In this document: positions 32,508-39,262 of the stretch, one piece after another
Layout of the letters: the number at the start of each line of letters is the position of its first letter
Position numbering within the stretch: position 1 is the stretch's first letter
Virus record (IMG/VR): IMGVR_UViG_3300039149_000003
Coordinates: 1-49,087 of that record
DNA from: a virus
DNA length: 49,087 nt
Direction: 5' to 3' (one strand)
The notes under the pieces: generated by a model
What the model saw: only the letters and a program-made list of their open reading frames with translations
What the model was told of the DNA's origin: nothing
Database searches by the model: none
Made by a program: the position numbers and the translations under genes

Positions 32508-33176
32508 TCAAAATTCAATATAAGCTTCTTCGTTTTGCATTTGATTATAGTCTTGATACTCACCAAGCCATTTCTCGAACTTTAGCATTACTTTTAGTGC
32601 CTTTGTTTCCAGTCTTGGCGCCGACAAAGCCATTTCATCGTAACATCTGGCCTGGGCGAAGAATCGCAAACCTTCATCTGAGTTAGATAATACACTCGTA
32701 CCAGCTCCATCCGTTAAAGCCGTTGCCCATTTTGTATAATCCATTCGAAGATACAGGCCATTATAATCAGAACTCACCGGGCGATTGAAATAAAGCGTAT
32801 TGCCGAATCGCGTATATTGCCACGGCTCAGTAGCCGACTGTTGAGCAATAATAATATTCTGCCTGAAAAACTCATCTTTAGGAATGAACTCAAGGCCCCC
32901 TTTTCTCGTCTCAGAACCGTTAAGAATCCATATCTTATCAATATGAGCTGGATTGAGGGAGCTGATATCAACTGTTGTATCGTTAGTAGCTATCGTGAAG
33001 GTGGTCGTATCGATAGTCACAAGGTCTATCAGGCCCGGTGATCTGCGAACTATCTGCAACTGAGCTTCATTAAGCTGAGTCAAAACAAAGGCCCTGCTAA
33101 TCAGAGCGGTATCGTTTGGCCTACCAGCTCTGGCCTTAACTTCTGTTATTAAATCGGAAGTCGCACTATTCGCCAT
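32508..33176 (-). CDS. Head-tail connector/adaptor, 222 aa
   Basis: Starts MANSATSDLITEVKARAGRP with LTQLNEAQLQIVRRSPGLID, and has the VDISSLNPAHIDKIWIL and LYFNRPVSSDYNGLYLRMDY segments characteristic of gp4/gp6-like adaptor proteins that join the portal to the tail. Acidic C-terminus (EKWLGEYQDYNQMQNEEAYI). Location between the portal side and gp10-like protein agrees. Overlaps the radical SAM gene by 11 bases. Confidence 0.78.
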   Translation of the reverse strand: MANSATSDLITEVKARAGRPNDTALISRAFVLTQLNEAQLQIVRRSPGLIDLVTIDTTTFTIATNDTTVDISSLNPAHIDKIWILNGSETRKGGLEFIPKDEFFRQNIIIAQQSATEPWQYTRFGNTLYFNRPVSSDYNGLYLRMDYTKWATALTDGAGTSVLSNSDEGLRFFAQARCYDEMALSAPRLETKALKVMLKFEKWLGEYQDYNQMQNEEAYIEF

Positions 33177-34038
33177 TTTTTTGCTCCATAGTATCGAGAC
33201 TTTTAGCGATATCCTGGTAGACTAATTTTCCATTCGCGTGCCAGCTTTTACCTTCACAAATTTGACAGGGATACTCATCTTCCGGCAAGAGTAGTCCCTG
33301 ATACAAACTGAATAACTTACCCGTAGTTGCATCTATTTTGCCAAGCATTGTCCCTTCGTGGGGCCCGTAATCGCTACGAAGATTGCAGCATGGAGTCACT
33401 ATACCATTGTAATTGATACCGATATACTGGACTGGCTCGCCACAAGTGAGCATTCGTTTCTGAGGTTTACGAACTGAGACATCGCAACGATTATGACCAA
33501 CTTTGTGCCAGTCCTTTGCGTAGGCATGGATAATCATGCCGTTAATTCTGGCATAGAACTGGCCCGGAATTGGCTCTATGAATTTTATGCCTGGTAATTT
33601 GTTTGCAAGTTTAATGTACTTCTCACATATAGCTTCTCTGGTAAACTCCTCATCCTTGTCAAAATAGAGTTGAGCCTTAATAACGTCCATGCCTGCTTGA
33701 GCAGTTTGTTCGACTAATTCAGTATTCAAGTAGTCCGTGTTCGTATTCGTCATAAGGAAAGCGTTAGGAAGATTTTTCCTAACATACTTAACACGCCCAA
33801 CAAACTCCATTCCCTGACTAAACGGCTCGCAATTACCTGAGAACGTGATAATGTTATCGTAGTCAATAAAAGCTAAATCATTTAGCACTTGGCCGAGAAC
33901 AAACTCATCAAGCCACTGAACAGGGCCCTGTCGATCAATGAACTGGTTTGGGCAAAACCAGCATTGACGGTTACAATAAGAATGCATCTCCAGTTCAACC
34001 ATCCTTATGTTAGCTTTGAATCTCTGGGCATCTGTCAT
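33166..34038 (-). CDS. Radical SAM protein with SPASM-like C-terminus, 290 aa
   Basis: CNRQCWFC at residues 22-29 gives the CxxxCxxC iron-sulfur motif. A GGEP-like ITFSGNCEPFSQG follows, and the TIM-barrel pattern continues to about residue 200. The C-terminal part contains RMLTCGEPVQYIG, VTPCCNLRSDYG and YPCQICEGKSW, cysteines that could hold auxiliary clusters as in SPASM enzymes. Such enzymes modify peptides or sugars. It lies in the tail operon between the connector and the GT-B-like gene, so a virion protein or glycan is the likely substrate. No precursor peptide was found nearby. Good confidence on family, none on substrate. Confidence 0.88.
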   Translation of the reverse strand: MTDAQRFKANIRMVELEMHSYCNRQCWFCPNQFIDRQGPVQWLDEFVLGQVLNDLAFIDYDNIITFSGNCEPFSQGMEFVGRVKYVRKNLPNAFLMTNTNTDYLNTELVEQTAQAGMDVIKAQLYFDKDEEFTREAICEKYIKLANKLPGIKFIEPIPGQFYARINGMIIHAYAKDWHKVGHNRCDVSVRKPQKRMLTCGEPVQYIGINYNGIVTPCCNLRSDYGPHEGTMLGKIDATTGKLFSLYQGLLLPEDEYPCQICEGKSWHANGKLVYQDIAKSLDTMEQKNGE

Positions 34039-34047
34039 ATTTTTTCC

Positions 34048-35358
34048 TTATGCTAAAACACTTTTGTCTGGCTTGCGAATTTGATTTTTCGCAATACCAC
34101 TACCCGTCCGTTCAACCGCCATTCCGCAAAACGGACAATCTGCTATTGTAACTTTGTGTTCTGTCCACCAACGATTTTTGCATGCTGGACATAGCCATTT
34201 AGGTAATTTATTTTTTCTCTTTTTTGGCTCAGCAATCATAACGTCATCTGTTAAGTAAAGAGCTTCAATCGGCCATGTGTCCGGGATGTTGGTTTGAATA
34301 TCTTGCTGGTCGATATTCTGATGTATTACATGAGCTGCTCTCTGGCAAGCCGTACCGTCAATACTGCCATAAAGATGGTTCTTCAACTCGTAGAAAATAC
34401 TCCAATTGACGTTTGTACTCTCAACGTCAATTGTTCGGAACGCATCCTCGATAAGTTTGCCATCAGACGACTGAGGAGAGAGATTAGCCAATATTTTGTC
34501 TGGATTAATATTTCTGAAATTGAACGCCGGAATTTTAAGACAATGTGCTTCCATCGCCATTGTTGAACCGCAATGTATGAGCATGTCAGTATCTTTTAAT
34601 GCTTCGTGAGCTGAATATGTCTGAGGATAAACTTTAAGAATATCGCCAAGTTTTTCGACATACTCAGTAACTCGCTCACCCGGCCGAACTTTAAGTGAGA
34701 AGTCCCATGAATCTTTGAACGTCTCATGCCATTCCCTGATTTTTTCAATCCAAACCGCCCGGGCCTTTGTATGCTTCTCAGCCTGTTTCTTATGAAACTC
34801 TGCATCTTTCGGCAATCCACATTCACAGTAATCAACTAAACTATCAGCCGCCGAAAAGCCGGTAGCAAAAAGCACCATTTTCTTTCTATTCCGACTTCGC
34901 TTCATATCTGGCTGAAAATAGATATCGAACGCAAAGGCTCCGCAAGCCACTATCTTATCCGCGGTAACGTGGCCTTTCTCGGCGACAATTTCACCGAACT
35001 CCTTACCCCAGACAAGTTCAAGGTCAATGTAAGGATCATAATCCCAATTTCCGAGCATTATCGTCTGTTCGGAATATGTTAACGAGTCGAACACGGTCCT
35101 CGAAGCGCCTGCCTCACCACGCCGGATAATGACCTTGCATCCCCACTCTTTGCACTTCTTCAAAAAGTCAATTTTATATTGACCGCCTGGGAAGGGATGA
35201 ATAACAACATCCGGCTTCATGTACGGGACCGATTGCCGGCCAACGTCCATGTATGGATGAACATGGACCTCGTGACCGAACTTTCTTAGGTGTTCAGCAA
35301 TGAGATTATCTACAATCTCATCCCTCTGGCCTGTCAGATATAGCATCAGAATTTTCAT
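34048..35358 (-). CDS. GT-B-like surface-carbohydrate protein with C-terminal zinc ribbon, 436 aa
   Basis: Start at ATG 35358 after AAGGAACCAAAAC. MKILMLYLTGQRDEIVDNLI and VHPYMDVGRQSVPYMKPDVV look like the N-terminal Rossmann half of GT-B or surface-carbohydrate synthesis enzymes; the second half has TDMLIHCGSTMAMEAHCLKI, the G-S/T-xxxE donor-site pattern seen in such proteins. A zinc ribbon is appended (KWLCPACKNRWWTEHKV, DCPFCGMAVERTGSG). It overlaps the methyltransferase upstream by 41 bases. Activity not proven; it may be a CDP/UDP-sugar transferase. Confidence 0.72.
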   Translation of the reverse strand: MKILMLYLTGQRDEIVDNLIAEHLRKFGHEVHVHPYMDVGRQSVPYMKPDVVIHPFPGGQYKIDFLKKCKEWGCKVIIRRGEAGASRTVFDSLTYSEQTIMLGNWDYDPYIDLELVWGKEFGEIVAEKGHVTADKIVACGAFAFDIYFQPDMKRSRNRKKMVLFATGFSAADSLVDYCECGLPKDAEFHKKQAEKHTKARAVWIEKIREWHETFKDSWDFSLKVRPGERVTEYVEKLGDILKVYPQTYSAHEALKDTDMLIHCGSTMAMEAHCLKIPAFNFRNINPDKILANLSPQSSDGKLIEDAFRTIDVESTNVNWSIFYELKNHLYGSIDGTACQRAAHVIHQNIDQQDIQTNIPDTWPIEALYLTDDVMIAEPKKRKNKLPKWLCPACKNRWWTEHKVTIADCPFCGMAVERTGSGIAKNQIRKPDKSVLA

Positions 35359-35974
35359 GTTTTGGTTCCTTCTTTCCATAAAATAGCGGTGCGAATGTTT
35401 GTTTTTCGTTTTGAGGGTACATGTTATACAATCGAACAATCTCCCAACTGAAATTTGGGAGGTAAATAGTCAATTGATTGAGCCACCAACCGACACTCTT
35501 GACACATAAATGCAACGGCGGTTCACCGGAGCAAGCTACTTTCAGGATGATGTTCTTAGCAATATGGTCCATCGTTTTAAGTGCAATCGGTACCTCTTTT
35601 TCAGATATATGCTCTAAAACATCAAAAGATATACAGTAATCGTACTCATTCTTTTCAAGTGCTAATTCGCACACGTTTTGAGTAATATCTGCTATTGCAA
35701 ACTTATACCCTTCACGCTCATAAGGACCATCCGCAATGTCAATACCCGTCACATCAAACGTCAAACAAGATAGCAAGTGACACAACTTACCGTTACCACA
35801 ACCAATCTCGATAACCGAGATTTTCGGCCTCTTTGACCACGGCTCATAAACTGTACCATCCTCGTACCTGAGCAAATGAAGCCAGTCACAAAGGACAGCC
35901 ATGCCCTGGTTATTGTTACGATACCCTGGATGAGAATAGTGCATCGTTTTATAAATACTTTCTTTGGTTGTCAT
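35318..35974 (-). CDS. Class I SAM-dependent methyltransferase, 218 aa
   Basis: Start at ATG 35974 behind AAGAAGGAAAAACT. Motif I is ISVIEIGCGNGKLCHLLSCL; motif II FDVTGIDIADGPYE; post-motif YDYCISFDVLEHISEKEVPI. These are typical of ubiquinone/small-molecule or sugar methyltransferases, not DNA methylases. It overlaps the GT-B-like gene and forms a set with it. The gene is the first after the tandem-hairpin region, so its translation may respond to that RNA. Confidence 0.85.
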   Translation of the reverse strand: MTTKESIYKTMHYSHPGYRNNNQGMAVLCDWLHLLRYEDGTVYEPWSKRPKISVIEIGCGNGKLCHLLSCLTFDVTGIDIADGPYEREGYKFAIADITQNVCELALEKNEYDYCISFDVLEHISEKEVPIALKTMDHIAKNIILKVACSGEPPLHLCVKSVGWWLNQLTIYLPNFSWEIVRLYNMYPQNEKQTFAPLFYGKKEPKHENSDAISDRPEG

Positions 35975-36061
35975 AGTTTTTCCTTCTTTCATGAAAATGT
36001 ATTGTTATTCCTGTGTGCTATGAATGTCATTACAAGCATAACCAAACTTCTCTAACCTTCA

Positions 36062-36149
36062 TACAAGAGCAGTCCCACTAAGGAACTACTCTTGTACGAA
36101 AGGATTTTCTTTCAAGGGCAGCCCCGACAAGGAGCCACCCGTGAAAGAA
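36062..36149 (-). ncRNA. Two tandem covarying RNA hairpins
   Basis: HP1: 36062-36073 with 36085-36096 (12 bp, one C.A mismatch). HP2: an 8-bp outer stem 36107-36114 with 36142-36149, a 3-bp stem (36116-36118/36138-36140) and an inner stem. On the minus strand both share the core GTRGYTCCTTRKYGGGRC; the inner stem changes from T-A to C-G in compensatory fashion and the 11-base loops agree at 8 positions. They lie in the 187-base gap 35975-36161, upstream of the methyltransferase and downstream of the minor head gene. The loops expose CCTT, a possible anti-Shine-Dalgarno. Function unknown. Confidence 0.6.
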
Positions 36150-36161
36150 GGACTATACTGA

Positions 36162-36440
36162 TTAAAAACCTATTGCAACGTACTGAATTGTATCAGCACT
36201 TGTCACTATAGGCCCATAACGAGTAAAGGTTATTGTGCCTGTACCGGCCGTCAATTTTCCCGTTGTAGCAAAAGCTACCAAGCCGTCAGCTTGCATAACA
36301 CCAAAACCCGCTATCACTCTACTGAACTTCGTAGCTACGGTAAAATCCTGGCCGGAAACACCGCCAGCCACAACTTTGCCCGTCTCTATTCGCACCGGGG
36401 GTATGTGCGAACGCTTCTGTATTGTCGAATCCCAAGCCAT
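36162..36440 (-). CDS. Minor head protein, 92 aa
   Basis: Start at ATG 36440 behind AAAGGAGGTTTTGGC. MAWDSTIQKRSHIPPVRIET and a beta-rich rest (TGKLTAGTGTITFTRYGPIV), ending IQYVAIGF. No enzyme motif. It is the last gene before the hairpin region and follows the 183-aa protein; a capsid accessory or decoration protein is likely. Confidence 0.68.
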   Translation of the reverse strand: MAWDSTIQKRSHIPPVRIETGKVVAGGVSGQDFTVATKFSRVIAGFGVMQADGLVAFATTGKLTAGTGTITFTRYGPIVTSADTIQYVAIGF

Positions 36441-36486
36441 GCCAAAACCTCCTTTCAAAAAGGTTAAAGGTTATTGTTTTGACATT

Positions 36487-37038
36487 TTAGGCCGTGGTAT
36501 CAGCAGCAAGCGCGAAGGCAGATATCATTGTCAGCTCTGAGCCTGTTATGACCTCGAACGTGTTCAATGAACTGGCAGCTACAAGCTTCATACCAGCACC
36601 AGCAGCAACGGAACCATCGGAAGGATAGATACCGTCAAGGCCGGAAACCAGGTCCACCGGACAAACACCACCACACCAGAACCATCCGTAATATGCGTCC
36701 ACGGTCGTACCGAGGGCCACACATATCGGACCTGTACTCATGCTCTCATCAGTGGTATTTGAAACGTTACCCCATGCACCAGCAGTTGCTACACTGGCAG
36801 TACACAGACCGCAAAGACCCTTAACAGCGGCAACCGCGGCAGTACCTTTCTGGAACTGCAGGTAAATCAGAATCGACCAACCGTTATTCGTAGTCGAATA
36901 AATCGCTCGTTTCTCGCCTACATTAAAAGCGGCAGCGGCTGTATAAGCTGTCCAGTCATCGGGGTTTGCCCCATTCGTGGGGACACCGGGGAAGTTATCT
37001 ATGAGATAAAACTTCCCATCATCAATTCCTACTGTCAT
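36487..37038 (-). CDS. Head decoration-like protein, 183 aa
   Basis: MTVGIDDGKFYLIDNFPGVP, then YTAAAAFNVGEKRAIYSTTN and beta-rich, Ala/Gly-rich sequence with ASVATAGAWGNVSNTTDES. No catalytic residues. Directly after the capsid gene, so a head accessory or decoration role is reasonable; the family is not recognised. Confidence 0.68.
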   Translation of the reverse strand: MTVGIDDGKFYLIDNFPGVPTNGANPDDWTAYTAAAAFNVGEKRAIYSTTNNGWSILIYLQFQKGTAAVAAVKGLCGLCTASVATAGAWGNVSNTTDESMSTGPICVALGTTVDAYYGWFWCGGVCPVDLVSGLDGIYPSDGSVAAGAGMKLVAASSLNTFEVITGSELTMISAFALAADTTA

Positions 37039-37105
37039 TTTGTCGTGCTCCTATTAAAAACACATTAACATTAAAACTCCAAAGAAGTCACTATTACGAA
37101 CCACG

Positions 37106-38191
37106 TTACGGAGTAACGTTTTCGTACATAAGCTGACGGTTGGGATGGAAACAACAAAGGTTTCCAGCCCATTTGATACGGGCCAAATTAAAGTCTGAAC
37201 CGTTCGCAATTTGAGACTGGTCGAAGAAACCCGACATTTTGAAATTACGCTTCGGATGAATGAAGAACTCCCAGTCTCTGAGATTCAGGCAATAAAGCCT
37301 TCTCGCCAGGGAACCAGCAGCATCATTCGTAAGACCTTCAGCGGAATTGTACCGATTCGACAGATACGGGTCCTTGAGAACCCTGCGGCCGTCAATAACC
37401 ATCTCATGGAAACCCTGGGTAGTCTTACCACCCTGAGAGTTCAAACGGTCCGGCATGATCTTGTAAGGTGTTCCTCTTGCCTCAGCTTCCTCGATTAAGG
37501 ATAACCACAGAGCACCACCAACGATGGTAATCAGGTCCACGTTATCCGTTTCAAGATCTTCCAGGGGTTCAAGTTTCTCCCTCAACCATGCAATTGATAG
37601 GACTTGTGCAGTTGTACTCTGAGTTGTAGTCGTCAAAGTATTATCTGCCGGCTGCCAGTAATTGGCAATATCAGAGGCCGTTGTCCGCGTTTTCTGGCCA
37701 TAAGTATGATCGACCGTCAAAGCATTATTAAGGCCCTGCATATACCTGTTACTATCAGTAGCCGCCGAGGCATGACCGGTTCTACGGTACATCAGAATAC
37801 GGAGGTACATCCGAAGGCCCTCATTAGCCTTGCGTACACGGAACTTAGCTAAGTTGTGCAACTTTGTACCATCCGCAGTCTGACTTGCGTTTTCCAGTTC
37901 CTCATCCTCATCTATCTGGACGGGGAACTGAATTTTCTTGCGAATAAACGTTATCCGCTCAGTTGAGTTCACGACGCCATGTGTTAAGGTGTCATTCTGG
38001 GTGTAAGACTGAGCAAGTGACTCGTGGGTTCCGGTATCAACTTCACGGTAATACTGTTTACCACCTCTGAACTGCAAAGTCTTACGCTCCAGCATTAACG
38101 CCAGAACAGGGTTCTTTTTGATATACTCAACTTCCCAGGTGGCATCGTGCATGTCCCTGGTAAGGTTGTCTAAATCTTGATGAAACGACAT
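37106..38191 (-). CDS. Major capsid protein, 361 aa
   Basis: MSFHQDLDNLTRDMHDATWE, then NPVLALMLERKTLQFRGGKQ, TFIRKKIQFPVQIDEDEE and NVDLITIVGGALWLSLIEEA, with a C-terminal FNLARIKWAGNLCCFHPN. Length, position after the scaffold and this pattern agree with the HK97-like capsid type of podovirus-like metagenomic phages. The stop lies inside a small GTTAC/GTAAC hairpin. It is preceded by a strong site AGGAGTAAC. High confidence by gene order. Confidence 0.85.
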   Translation of the reverse strand: MSFHQDLDNLTRDMHDATWEVEYIKKNPVLALMLERKTLQFRGGKQYYREVDTGTHESLAQSYTQNDTLTHGVVNSTERITFIRKKIQFPVQIDEDEELENASQTADGTKLHNLAKFRVRKANEGLRMYLRILMYRRTGHASAATDSNRYMQGLNNALTVDHTYGQKTRTTASDIANYWQPADNTLTTTTQSTTAQVLSIAWLREKLEPLEDLETDNVDLITIVGGALWLSLIEEAEARGTPYKIMPDRLNSQGGKTTQGFHEMVIDGRRVLKDPYLSNRYNSAEGLTNDAAGSLARRLYCLNLRDWEFFIHPKRNFKMSGFFDQSQIANGSDFNLARIKWAGNLCCFHPNRQLMYENVTP

Positions 38192-38206
38192 AAGGTTACT
38201 CCTGTT

Positions 38207-39016
38207 TTATGTCTTTTGAGCAGCAAGTACTTGGGCACTTACCTGCTCAAGTGATCCGGGTGTCAGTTTTGTTCTACGCAGATTCACGTTAGGGCCTCCG
38301 CCCCCGGAACCTGAGTCGAGATCAATACCACCGTCTTTGGCTTTTTTGTCGGCAGCGGTTTTTGCGTTTTTATAGCACTTTTCCAACATCCGCGTAGCTT
38401 TGGCGGGATTGCCTTTCGGCGTTTTACCATCTTTTACAAGCTGGTCCCATTCTGCTAATGCGGCATTACGATGTTGAGCACCATAATCACCATCCAGTTC
38501 AGTAAGCAACTCATTGAAAACTTCTGTTCGCTGTCTTTGAGCTGCCTCAGTCTGGGCCTCCGCTTCCATTTTAGCCTTGGCTTTGTCGAGGTTATCGAGA
38601 CGCTTGGAGATCACATCGTTCGCTTTCTTCTGAGCTTTAATAGCTCTTACTAAGGCGACATCATCGCCGGTGTAATTGCTCTCATCAAGCTCAACGTTCT
38701 CAATACCCTGTTCCAATGCCTTAGTTTCGAGGTCTGCTAATTTCTGTTTATTAGCTTCATTCTCCTGAGCAATTTGGTCACGCTGCTGCTCGGCCTGGGT
38801 AGCTCTTACTTGAGCTGCCTCAGCTTTAGCCTGGGCATCGTGATACTTTTGCTCATTAGCGGCTTTTTGGTCTTTGGCTTGACGTTCTTTGTCAAAAGTC
38901 TCAAAGCCTTCTTCGCCCTCAATGGGATTACCATCCGCATCCGGGAAGAATCGCCACGACATCGGATTGCCAAAACTATTACCAATAACTTTACGCTGGT
39001 CCTTCAATCTCAACAT
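38207..39016 (-). CDS. Scaffolding protein, 269 aa
   Basis: Start at ATG 39016 behind AAAGGAAACAAA. MLRLKDQRKVIGNSFGNPMS opens; a long coiled coil follows (YHDAQAKAEAAQVRATQAEQ, then QRDQIAQENEANKQKLADLE), and the C-terminus has a charged helix (QRQRTEVFNELLTELDGDYG) and LTPGSLEQVSAQVLAAQKT. Highly charged helical proteins just before the capsid gene are scaffolds. No protease domain is seen. The terminator at 39134-39176 lies upstream, so expression may need antitermination. Confidence 0.82.
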   Translation of the reverse strand: MLRLKDQRKVIGNSFGNPMSWRFFPDADGNPIEGEEGFETFDKERQAKDQKAANEQKYHDAQAKAEAAQVRATQAEQQRDQIAQENEANKQKLADLETKALEQGIENVELDESNYTGDDVALVRAIKAQKKANDVISKRLDNLDKAKAKMEAEAQTEAAQRQRTEVFNELLTELDGDYGAQHRNAALAEWDQLVKDGKTPKGNPAKATRMLEKCYKNAKTAADKKAKDGGIDLDSGSGGGGPNVNLRRTKLTPGSLEQVSAQVLAAQKT

Positions 39017-39133
39017 TTTGTTTCCTTTCGTTTGAGCACTTGTCTCTTTCTGGAATTTAGTAAGGCTTGTTTTTCCGCAAGTTTGGCTCTTGTCCCTTTT
39101 TGCGTAGTACAAGCCACATTATTAAGTCAGTCC

Positions 39134-39176
39134 AAAAAAAAACAGAGGCATGTTAAGTTTCCTCAACATGCCTCTG
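39134..39176 (-). terminator. Intrinsic terminator between portal and scaffold
   Basis: A perfect 12-bp stem (CAGAGGCATGTT 39143-39154, AACATGCCTCTG 39165-39176) with a 10-base loop, followed on the minus strand by nine T (39142-39134). It lies in the gap 39017-39262 between portal stop and scaffold start, a textbook rho-independent terminator. I see no obvious strong promoter after it in the rest of the 246-base gap, so some read-through or antitermination should feed the capsid genes. Confidence 0.92.
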
Positions 39177-39262
39177 CAATAGGCGTGTGATTTGCAGCAC
39201 TATCAGTGGAAGCAACGCCACCTAATGCCTGGGTTTTTGGACTGGATTAAACTAAAGTTTTA

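Noticed and set aside
34048-35439. Start of the GT-B-like gene at 35439
   Set aside because: It would add 27 unconserved residues and overlap the methyltransferase gene by over 100 bases; the ATG at 35358 has AAGGAA upstream.
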